Assembly (NCBI GenBank): GCA_025463105.1 | Contig: JAOAPW010000499.1 | Location: 1 to 5,808 of the forward strand | Length of the DNA: 5,808 nucleotides | DNA from: Candidatus Acidiferrum typicum | Lineage (GTDB): Bacteria; Acidobacteriota; Terriglobia; Acidiferrales; UBA7541 | Direction: 5' to 3' | Part shown: one piece after another, positions 1 to 5,667 of the stretch | Position numbering within the stretch: the stretch's first letter is position 1 | Layout: each line of letters starts with the position of its first letter | Notes under the pieces: generated by a model | Told to the model about the DNA's origin: nothing | The model's input: the letters and a program-made list of their open reading frames with translations, nothing else | Database searches by the model: none | Translations under genes and position numbers: made by a program

Positions 1-672
1 ATGCTGCGTCTGTCCGGCAACGCTCGCCGCAGCGTTGAGATGCTTTTGATACCAGAGTTGCGCGCAAATGGGATTTTCCTGGAACATGTGCACGTGGTTA
101 AAGCGCTCCACCGGCATGTCGCCCTGGTATTCCACGATGGCTCTGTCAGGGCCTTGCAGATACGCAAAGCCCGCTCCGCCGCGCGGCTTGACGCCTGCAA
201 CCTTGGCTTCCGCAATCTGCGCTTTGGTTAATCCCAGTATGCCGCCCGTGCCGGGCCAGGTATCGCTGCTGATCAACACGCTGCCGCCTTCTTCTGTCGT
301 ATAAAGAGGCAGGAGTTTTACTTCCTTGCGCTCCTTGTACAGCGCGAGGTTCTTGCGCACGTCAACAACATGCCAGCCGAAGTGCCAGATCGCGGTCTGC
401 GGATCGATCAGTGGGGGCGCGCTGACGCGCGTGAATAGAACGTATACTTTTCCCGCTTTCAGCGCCGGGAAACCCGCAAGGCTCGCCTTCGTCGTGCTCG
501 GGAACTGTTTCATGTAAAACTCAATCGCGGCATCCGGGTTCATCGAATTGAGGTGAAGATGATGGAATCCCGGCGCCGGAAGCGCTTCCGGCTGGCTTTT
601 CGTTTGGGTTCTACTTACTGGCGCGAATGTCATGCAGAAAAGTGCCGCTAGCAGCGCGATTCTAGTTTTCAC
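1..672 (-). CDS. Exported VOC-family (glyoxalase/dioxygenase-fold) protein, 3' end beyond window
   Basis: Reading the minus strand from a GTG at 672 gives 224 open codons up to the left edge, so the C-terminus is missing. The first ~20 residues (MKTRIALLAALFCMTFA...) form a signal peptide, placing the protein outside the cytoplasm. Two VOC modules follow. The first opens near residue 38 with FHHLHLNS, a helix NPDAAIEFYMKQFP, a strand VYVLFTRV and IWHFGWHVVDV. It continues through TWPGTGGILGLT, FAYLQGPDRAIVEYQG and the next opening strand FNHVHMFQENP, then QLWYQKHLN at the window edge. The His residues of the opening strands and the Glu of VEYQG sit where VOC enzymes bind their metal. The start is supported by a good Shine-Dalgarno site; no ATG lies in frame upstream. 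VOC proteins include glyoxalase I, extradiol dioxygenases and resistance proteins, and I cannot name a substrate. Most VOC enzymes are cytoplasmic, so export is notable. Confidence 0.85.
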   Translation of the reverse strand, partial: MKTRIALLAALFCMTFAPVSRTQTKSQPEALPAPGFHHLHLNSMNPDAAIEFYMKQFPSTTKASLAGFPALKAGKVYVLFTRVSAPPLIDPQTAIWHFGWHVVDVRKNLALYKERKEVKLLPLYTTEEGGSVLISSDTWPGTGGILGLTKAQIAEAKVAGVKPRGGAGFAYLQGPDRAIVEYQGDMPVERFNHVHMFQENPICAQLWYQKHLNAAASVAGQTQH

Positions 673-679
673 AAAATTG

Positions 680-684
680 CCCTC
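680..684 (-). promoter_or_regulatory. Ribosome binding site deciding the GTG start of the VOC gene
   Basis: The minus strand reads GAGGG followed by a 7-base spacer (CAATTTT) and GTG. This is good Shine-Dalgarno spacing and supports GTG at 672 as the start. The downstream ATG at codon 14 would cut the signal peptide. It is the only well-spaced Shine-Dalgarno site among the four gene starts visible here. Confidence 0.7.
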
Positions 685-722
685 GAGAAGGGAATCGGCA
701 TTTACACTTTCAATTCGACCGT

Positions 723-739
723 TGGCAAACAATATGCCA
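723..739. promoter_or_regulatory. Inverted repeat TGGCA-N7-TGCCA, candidate operator over the VOC -10 box
   Basis: Two perfect 5-base half-sites (723-727 and 735-739) flank a 7-base AT-rich spacer that holds most of the predicted VOC -10 hexamer. A protein bound here would block RNA polymerase at that promoter. The 17-base dyad with a T-N11-A core resembles general bacterial dimeric-regulator sites, including those of LysR-type proteins, but no regulator gene is in the window. A 5-base dyad can arise by chance. Confidence 0.3.
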
Positions 740-757
740 GCCACGCTCCAGCGTCAA
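729..757 (-). promoter_or_regulatory. Predicted sigma-70-type promoter of the VOC gene
   Basis: On the minus strand TTGACG (757-752) is separated by exactly 17 bases from TATTGT (734-729). These match the -35 consensus at 5 of 6 positions and the -10 consensus at 4 of 6. Transcription would begin near 722, giving a leader of about 50 bases that contains the GAGGG ribosome binding site. The -10 box sits almost exactly in the spacer of the inverted repeat at 723-739. Prediction by eye only. Confidence 0.45.
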
Positions 758-820
758 CCCCGGATGGGATTCGCCCTTCTTCGACACTTAGCGACCTGGA
801 GACTTTCGTACGGTCTCATA

Positions 821-837
821 TGTCACCAAACTTGACA
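821..837. promoter_or_regulatory. Inverted repeat TGTCA-N7-TGACA, candidate operator over the FecR-like gene -35 box
   Basis: Perfect half-sites at 821-825 and 833-837 share the 5-7-5 geometry of the repeat at 723-739. The right half-site is embedded in the TTGACA -35 box of the FecR-like gene. Half-sites of the two repeats differ at one position (TGKCA). The matching geometry and the placement on each divergent promoter would fit one regulator acting on both genes. This is inference from pattern alone. Confidence 0.3.
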
Positions 838-858
838 GCGTCGCCGTTTATTTATAAC
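832..858 (+). promoter_or_regulatory. Predicted promoter of the FecR-like gene
   Basis: A perfect -35 box TTGACA (832-837) and a -10 box TATAAC (853-858, 5 of 6 matches) are separated by 15 bases, shorter than the usual 16-18. Transcription would start near 865, leaving a leader of about 20 bases. That leader has no properly spaced Shine-Dalgarno sequence; its only purine run, GGAA at 867-870, lies 15 bases before the ATG. Confidence 0.45.
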
Positions 859-885
859 CTCAGCACGGAACCCATTTATTAAGCC

Positions 886-1536
886 ATGAATAAATTACTA
901 ATCAGTGTATTAGTCGCTGTCCTGAGTTTCACCCTTCTCGAAATTCCGGCTACAGGTGTGCCGGCGAACCCAGCCTCGATACCGCTCGGCTCGGTTTTGG
1001 ACGCGGAACGCGCTCAATTGGGCGCGGACATCACCTTCGGCGGCGCAACGATTTATGACGGTGATCGCCTGGAAACTCAGGAAGATGGAATTTTGCGCGT
1101 TCGCTTGGGTAAGTCGCAGATGGATTTACTGCCAAGCACTACCGCAGAGGTTCATCGCCTCTCGAACGGTTATGTAGCCAGATTGTTTCGTGGAACCCTG
1201 ATTGCTTCTTCGCCCTCAGGGCAGACTTTTCAATTGCTCGCGAATGGCGCGACCATTCGTCCTATAGGCATGCAAGCTACTGCCGCGCAAGTGATCTGGG
1301 TAAACTCCAACGAACTGTTGTTGACTTGCATCCTTGGGGCGATTCAAGTCTCTTATGATGGCAATATCAAAACCATTGAAGCCGGGAACTCTGTCCGCAT
1401 GGAAGTGCAACCTGAGGTTCCAGGTCCGCCAGGACAGCCGAGTCGGAAGCGAGCTAAATATTTCTGGATCGTAGCCGGCTCTATTGGAACGGCCATAGGG
1501 ATTTGGCGCGCTCTGGAAAGCCCGAGCTGCCCTTGA
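886..1536 (+). CDS. Exported FecR-like domain protein with C-terminal membrane segment
   Basis: This 216-residue protein begins with a signal peptide (MNKLLISVLVAVLSFTLL, residues 1-18, cleavage likely in 24-30). An in-frame TAA directly before the ATG fixes the start. Residues ~45-125 resemble the FecR periplasmic fold: ATIYDGDRLETQEDGILRV, then LGKSQMDLLPSTTAEVHR and a YVARLFRGTLIA strand, the pattern in which a sheet-forming domain carries a GD-x-L-x-T turn. A second beta region (135-173) ends in EAGNSVRMEV. A Pro/Gly-rich linker (178-185) and basic RKRAK (187-191) precede a glycine-bearing hydrophobic segment (192-210) and a short tail ending SCP. FecR of the ferric-citrate system relays a signal to a sigma factor, but no sigma factor, TonB receptor or cytoplasmic anti-sigma domain is present here. 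A structural or scaffold role is equally possible; the function is unknown. Confidence 0.8.
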   Translation: MNKLLISVLVAVLSFTLLEIPATGVPANPASIPLGSVLDAERAQLGADITFGGATIYDGDRLETQEDGILRVRLGKSQMDLLPSTTAEVHRLSNGYVARLFRGTLIASSPSGQTFQLLANGATIRPIGMQATAAQVIWVNSNELLLTCILGAIQVSYDGNIKTIEAGNSVRMEVQPEVPGPPGQPSRKRAKYFWIVAGSIGTAIGIWRALESPSCP

Positions 1537-1568
1537 ATGGTTGTGCGCTCGATTCCGAATGACGCTGC

Positions 1569-4064
1569 TTATTCCGGGGCGGCCGTGGAGGACGAAGTCG
1601 ACACGCAGAGCACTGTCATTTGCGGATCGATCAACAAACGTTTGGGAAGCGTTGCTGTCACAAATTGAAAAGAGGTCTCTTCGCCCGACGTGATAACGTG
1701 GCCCAATAATGCTGGTTTTCCGCTTTGCCCTTGCCAATGAATCGGAACTCGCAGAACAAAATGGTCGGGAACATTTTTCTGGATTAATTTGCCGCGCACG
1801 AGAAACCCCTTTGCTCCGGGCCGCGCGGTGTACTTCAATTCGTAATCCGGAATTCCGGTGGAGCGGACGTATTGCTCGAAGAACCAGTCCATCGATTGTC
1901 CGCCTTCCAGATCCATGGCGGGCGTCATCACGCGCTCGACAGCTTTTTGCAGGTCTTCCGTGGTCAACGCTGCATAACGGTGCGCTTCGAGCAGTCCATG
2001 TAGCAGAGCGACAAAACGTTCGTCGGGATTTTTCAAAGCAGAATCCTGCAGCATCATTCGCAGCATGTGAAATACCCACGCGCCTTTCCCATAGATAATT
2101 TTTGTGTAGGCGTCGGGGTCGCGCGAAGAATTCAAACGCATTCCGTGCACCAGGGGCCCCGCATCATCCACTGTATATGCTTGACCGGAAACCTGTGCGG
2201 TCAGCTCCCTGCGGTAAAGATCCAGCCAGTGCGTGAGCAGACGTTCGCTCGGGTTTTCCTCATCGGTGCCGACGAGCGCAATGTAGTTCGCCAATCCCTC
2301 CGTAAGCCACTGGTCGCGGTAGCTGTCCCACCCGACGACGTTGCCCCACCACTGATGCGCGACCTCGTGATAGGGAATGATTTCGTTCAACGCCTCCTGT
2401 GAATTGCTGCTCATTCCCACGAGTTGTTGCGCTGTATCCGGCAGGAATGAAAGAGAAGGCAGATAGAGAAGTCCCGGGAATCCCTGCCCAAATGTCCCGG
2501 GCACTTGAGAAACCACGAGCTGGTGATAGGGAAATGGCCCCATCCACTGTTTCCCGAACTGCACCGCTTCGGCGATTTCTTGTCCAACCTCTCTTAACGG
2601 ACCAGCGAGCAGCACAGGGGGATCTTCCGCAAAATTTATGGAGGGGCGCAGGCGCCGATTCGGTCTGAGTGGCCCGGTGATCGTTGGCCCCACGGCTGAT
2701 TGCGAGCGAACAGAGTTGGCGATGGCATTTTCGAGCGCCGAATTCGTGGCCATCTGAATTTTCACGCCCTCGACGGCCTCAATATTTTCAATCCGGTAAT
2801 CGCCCAGATTGAACCCGGCAAGCACAGCCGGACCCTCCGACCGCCATCGCCCAGTGCGCCGGTCACCCTCCTCGCGTTCCTCAACTTTTTCTCCCGTGGC
2901 TACCAGGCGAAACTTTCGCGGCCAGTGGAAAGTGGTATCAAACAGGGCAAACTGCGCCATCCCTTCAAGGTGCGGATACCAGATCCCGCGGTTTCCCACG
3001 AAAAAAACGCCGTTTCCAGCGTCGCTGATTACGTTTCCGCGGTAAGTCAATCGGATGCGATACGTTTGACCCGCGTGCGGCGTCTCCGGCAGAAATACCA
3101 CCACCATGTCATTGCCACCCTGGGCCAGCTGGTTACGGCTAAGGTCTTGATTCTGAAAAAAATCGAGCGCATGTCCTTCAGCGTCCTGCGCGGATTGCAC
3201 CGTAAGGAACCGCGAGAGTTCCAGCATGATGCAACGGTCGCTTGTGCCCGTCGCGCGTACTTCAATTGTGGTCGTGCCATTGAGTGTGTGGTCAGTCTCA
3301 ATGGTCGTATCGATCGTATAGGAGCCCGGTGCGAAAGTAGGTGGCGCGGGTGGCGTGGAAGCATTCGATCCCGCGAAAGAAGCCCAGACATCGTAGAAAT
3401 GATTTCCCGCGGCCCAGCGATCTTGCCCTATCAGCACGCTGTCGGTTCTGCGGCGATCGATCAGTACGTCAAACGCGCCCAAGCGTTCGTCCACCAGTTC
3501 GGCGTAAAAATAGGGCACCGGAGTTTCGGCCACCCAATCCATGACCAGCCGCGTGGTTTGATCCGGATTCAGGTTCGCGACAGATTTGTCCCAGGTGCTC
3601 GCAAAATCGTCAGCATTCATGGGCTGGGCGCCGGAGTTGCGCAATTGGTCCAGAATTTCCTCGGCCGATCCGTCGTCAAAACGCAGATAGGCCCGCGAAA
3701 AACTTTGATCGAGCAGCGGAACACCCAGAAAATGCGCCAGTGATTTTTTCTCGGCCGGATCGCGCAGATTGGCGCTTACATGTCCGCGGCCGGAAAACAC
3801 AACTCCAGTGACGCGACCGTCATAGGCCTGCAGAAAACCCAGTATGCCCTCGGAGAAGATCAGGCTTACTGCATCCCGCCTGAGGCGAATCTCATTCACG
3901 GTATAAATCCGCGCTGTATCGACGCGCAAAGCGTTTAGCGCCTTATAAATTTCCCGGGGACTCTGCGATGCACCGGCTGGGCGCGGGTTACCCGCTGCCG
4001 CGGAGACAAGACACGCCCCCATTACCAGTACGAGCGCGAGAACTGCTCGGAGCATTCGGGCCAT
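1569..4064 (-). CDS. Exported M1-family (gluzincin) metallopeptidase, GAMEN motif replaced
   Basis: The reading frame is open to 4166, but the start is placed at ATG 4064 (831 residues) because it directly precedes a signal peptide (MARMLRAVLALVLVMG, cleavage near residue 24), while the extra 34 residues are not signal-like and would overlap the divergent gene. Residues ~36-225 form an N-terminal domain I cannot assign. Residues ~244-420 resemble the M1 N-terminal beta-sandwich, including GIWYPHLEG. The catalytic domain contains the zinc site HEVAH (566-570) and WLTEGLANY with Glu589, giving HExxH-x18-E, and a KIIYGKGAWVFHML segment (655-668) whose Tyr658 matches the M1 catalytic tyrosine. 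Residues ~745-831 form a C-terminal beta domain. The exopeptidase signature GxMEN is absent; its place holds GQGFPGLLYL (526-535). M1 enzymes are zinc aminopeptidases, but N-terminal trimming is uncertain here. It should act in the periplasm or outside the cell. Confidence 0.92.
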   Translation of the reverse strand: MARMLRAVLALVLVMGACLVSAAAGNPRPAGASQSPREIYKALNALRVDTARIYTVNEIRLRRDAVSLIFSEGILGFLQAYDGRVTGVVFSGRGHVSANLRDPAEKKSLAHFLGVPLLDQSFSRAYLRFDDGSAEEILDQLRNSGAQPMNADDFASTWDKSVANLNPDQTTRLVMDWVAETPVPYFYAELVDERLGAFDVLIDRRRTDSVLIGQDRWAAGNHFYDVWASFAGSNASTPPAPPTFAPGSYTIDTTIETDHTLNGTTTIEVRATGTSDRCIMLELSRFLTVQSAQDAEGHALDFFQNQDLSRNQLAQGGNDMVVVFLPETPHAGQTYRIRLTYRGNVISDAGNGVFFVGNRGIWYPHLEGMAQFALFDTTFHWPRKFRLVATGEKVEEREEGDRRTGRWRSEGPAVLAGFNLGDYRIENIEAVEGVKIQMATNSALENAIANSVRSQSAVGPTITGPLRPNRRLRPSINFAEDPPVLLAGPLREVGQEIAEAVQFGKQWMGPFPYHQLVVSQVPGTFGQGFPGLLYLPSLSFLPDTAQQLVGMSSNSQEALNEIIPYHEVAHQWWGNVVGWDSYRDQWLTEGLANYIALVGTDEENPSERLLTHWLDLYRRELTAQVSGQAYTVDDAGPLVHGMRLNSSRDPDAYTKIIYGKGAWVFHMLRMMLQDSALKNPDERFVALLHGLLEAHRYAALTTEDLQKAVERVMTPAMDLEGGQSMDWFFEQYVRSTGIPDYELKYTARPGAKGFLVRGKLIQKNVPDHFVLRVPIHWQGQSGKPALLGHVITSGEETSFQFVTATLPKRLLIDPQMTVLCVSTSSSTAAPE

Positions 4065-4073
4065 GTTCGACCG

Positions 4074-4103
4074 ACTGTAGCAATATTGAGCATCAGGCGG
4101 CAA
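4074..4103 (-). promoter_or_regulatory. Predicted extended -10 promoter of the M1 peptidase gene, near-leaderless
   Basis: On the minus strand TTGCCG (4103-4098, 4 of 6) precedes by 18 bases TACAGT (4079-4074, 4 of 6), which carries an extended -10 TG one base upstream (TGCTACAGT). Only nine bases separate the -10 box from ATG 4064, so transcription should begin within about three bases of the start codon and leave no room for a Shine-Dalgarno site. An 8-base palindrome CAATATTG (4081-4088) overlaps the TG element. Confidence 0.4.
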
Positions 4104-4130
4104 GGTCACGCAGGATCGGGCGTCTCTGCT

Positions 4131-4139
4131 TGCTAAAAT
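4131..4139 (+). promoter_or_regulatory. Predicted extended -10 promoter of the TPR/peptidase-MA gene, leaderless
   Basis: TGCTAAAAT is an extended -10 element (TG-n-TAAAAT, 5 of 6 matches). I see no convincing -35 box, as is common for extended -10 promoters. The usual 7-base step places the transcript start at 4146, the A of the start ATG, predicting a leaderless mRNA. A GGAG at 4141-4144 lies one base from the ATG, too close to act as a Shine-Dalgarno site. Confidence 0.45.
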
Positions 4140-4145
4140 AGGAGC

Positions 4146-5606
4146 ATGGGGTATTCCGCAGCGCACGCCGTAAAATTATTTGTGGCCGTTTGCCTTGCCG
4201 CCGTCCTCCCTGGAGTTGTGTCTGCCGATACGATCTATCTCAAGAATGGGAAAAAGATAAGCGCAAGTCATGTGGTGCAGGAAAATGGCCAGGTAAGCTA
4301 TGAAACATCCGCCGGCGTCCTCACTTTGCCGGCTTCCATCGTCGATAAAGTCATTCACGAAGTTGAATCCGTAAATTCCGCGTCAGCCGCCCCGGCAGAC
4401 AAAGCTGCCAATCTCCCGATTGCGCCACCGAACGAGTTGACTCGCTCTTCCGATGATGAAATCACACGAGCAGCGGTCCGCGATGGTTCCATCGACAACA
4501 CTTTACTCGCGAAGCTGGAATCCGAGGCGAGCGCAAGTCCCACGCCCACGGCAATCGCCCATGTAGTTGCAGCTGAGACGGCCGCGGCACAATTCGGAAT
4601 CAGCGTGGGCGACTTTGAACAAGCTGCGGCCCACTACAATATTGGACTTCGCTATGCGCCTGACAACGCCGGACTGCTGTTGGAAGCCGCATATTTCCAC
4701 CTCCGGCGCAGCGAATATTCTGCCGCGCTTACTCTGCTCGATCACGCGCGGCGGATTGAGCCCGATTCCCCGGAAGTCGCCAAGCTGTCCGGCTGGGCGT
4801 ACTACGGATTGAACCGCAACGATGATGCGGTCTCGGAGTGGAAGCGCGCCCTGGCGTTGAAGCCCGACGCGGAGGTGCAGAATGCGCTGGAGAAGGCCCA
4901 GCGCGATGCGCAAGAGGAATCCACGTACCGGGAAGGCGAAACGCTCCATTTCCGTCTGCGCTACAACGGCAGCGCCGCACCGGAACTTGCCCGTGATGTT
5001 CTCCGAACCCTTGAAGTGGAATTTGATGAAATTTCTTCGACGCTCAATTACGTTCCGCCCGAACCTATCGGCGTGATTCTCTACACCAATCAGAGATTCG
5101 TGGATATTACGCGGGCGCCGGGATGGGTGGGAGCCTTGAATGACGGTCGCATTCGCGTGCCTGTCGAAGGCTTGACGTCGATGACCGAAGAACTCGCGCG
5201 CGTTCTCAAACACGAGCTGACGCACAGTTTCGTGGGACAGAAAACCGGTGAGCGGTGTCCCGTGTGGCTGCAGGAGGGTATTGCGCAATACATGGAAGGA
5301 AAACGCAGCCGGAGTTCAGCCGGCACTCTTTATTCGGCGTACGAGCGGCACATGGAATTTTCTCTGGCATCCTACGAAACTTCCTGGATGAATTTACCGA
5401 AAGAAATCGCCTCGAGCGCGTACGCATGGTCGCTTGCCACCGTCGAGGCCATCGTGACGGAGGAAGGCATGGTCACTATCGAAAGGATTTTGGATCGCAT
5501 CGCGACGCAATCCGCCACTGAAGACGCGTTACACTCCGTGCTGCACGATTCCTACGCGGACCTCATGCAATCCACCGTGCAATATCTCCGCAAAGCGTAT
5601 CTCTAA
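4146..5606 (+). CDS. Exported TPR protein with peptidase-MA-like (gluzincin) catalytic domain
   Basis: The 486-residue protein starts with a signal peptide (MGYSAAHAVKLFVAVCLAAV, cleavage after VVSA near residue 27). An in-frame TAA at 4134-4136 excludes an earlier start. Residues 28-72 (DTIYLKNGKKI...VLTLPASIV) form a small beta domain often seen at the front of exported bacterial TPR proteins. A low-complexity Ala/Ser/Pro linker follows (~78-135). About three TPR units span 150-255 (AAAHYNIGLRYAPDN, AALTLLDHARRIEPDS, AVSEWKRALALKPDA), a protein-binding solenoid. Residues ~265-486 form the peptidase domain: PIGVILYTNQRF, then HELTH (356-360) and WLQEGIAQY with Glu377, giving HExxH-x16-E, the zinc ligands and catalytic Glu of gluzincins. 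All expected active-site residues are present. Substrate and partners are unknown. It is transcribed divergently from the M1 peptidase across 81 bases. The fold and export are strong calls; activity is inferred. Confidence 0.9.
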   Translation: MGYSAAHAVKLFVAVCLAAVLPGVVSADTIYLKNGKKISASHVVQENGQVSYETSAGVLTLPASIVDKVIHEVESVNSASAAPADKAANLPIAPPNELTRSSDDEITRAAVRDGSIDNTLLAKLESEASASPTPTAIAHVVAAETAAAQFGISVGDFEQAAAHYNIGLRYAPDNAGLLLEAAYFHLRRSEYSAALTLLDHARRIEPDSPEVAKLSGWAYYGLNRNDDAVSEWKRALALKPDAEVQNALEKAQRDAQEESTYREGETLHFRLRYNGSAAPELARDVLRTLEVEFDEISSTLNYVPPEPIGVILYTNQRFVDITRAPGWVGALNDGRIRVPVEGLTSMTEELARVLKHELTHSFVGQKTGERCPVWLQEGIAQYMEGKRSRSSAGTLYSAYERHMEFSLASYETSWMNLPKEIASSAYAWSLATVEAIVTEEGMVTIERILDRIATQSATEDALHSVLHDSYADLMQSTVQYLRKAYL

Positions 5607-5628
5607 AAGAAAAAGGCTGCCCAACACG

Positions 5629-5667
5629 AAAAAACCCCTCGCCTCTGAAGACGCGAACTACAGGGTT
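5629..5667 (-). terminator. Possible intrinsic terminator of the M20 peptidase gene
   Basis: On the minus strand an outer stem AACCC/GGGTT (5667-5663 with 5637-5633) encloses an inner stem CGTCT/AGGCG (5653-5649 with 5644-5640, one G-U pair) around a TCAG loop. A T run (5634-5629) follows, its first two bases being part of the outer stem. The left internal loop holds the TAG stop codon, so the hairpin overlaps the gene's end. The internal loop of 9 against 2 bases makes it weaker than a textbook terminator. No T-run hairpin serving the convergent plus-strand gene is visible. Confidence 0.3.

Noticed and set aside
1..304. Short plus-strand frames at the left edge
   Set aside because: They are antisense to the VOC gene, whose protein has a signal peptide, a ribosome binding site and recognisable VOC modules.
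743..754. ACGCT-CC-AGCGT inverted repeat next to the VOC -35 box
   Set aside because: The 2-base spacer makes it too short for a hairpin and it is a single small dyad; not strong enough to list as an operator.
799..817. GAGAC...GTCTC repeat around CGTACG upstream of the FecR-like promoter
   Set aside because: A 5-base stem with 9-base loop is not followed by a T run; it is within chance expectation and less well placed than the two 5-7-5 repeats.
1550..1575. Possible hairpin between the convergent FecR-like and M1 genes
   Set aside because: Only GAAT/ATTC pair, with mismatches next to them and no T tract, so it is not a terminator.
1216..2079. 287-codon minus-strand frame spanning the FecR-like and M1 3' ends
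   Set aside because: It runs antisense through the FecR-like gene and out of frame through the M1 gene, with Arg/Ser-rich meaningless sequence.
2700..3743. 347-codon open frame on the plus strand inside the M1 peptidase gene
   Set aside because: It is antisense to well-conserved M1 sequence, has no plausible ribosome binding site, domain or signal, and its Arg-rich composition is typical of a shadow of a GC-rich gene.
4005..4040. Lipobox in the M1 signal peptide (MGAC)
   Set aside because: Met at -3 is a poor match and the hydrophobic stretch continues past the Cys to VSAAAG, which fits ordinary signal peptidase I cleavage better.
4065..4166. Upstream ATG at 4166 as the M1 start
   Set aside because: It adds 34 residues in front of the signal peptide, would overlap the divergent gene's start, and lies upstream of the predicted promoter.
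4503..5288. 261-codon minus-strand frame inside the TPR/peptidase-MA gene
   Set aside because: It is antisense to the TPR and HELTH coding sequence and shows no domain; it is a shadow.
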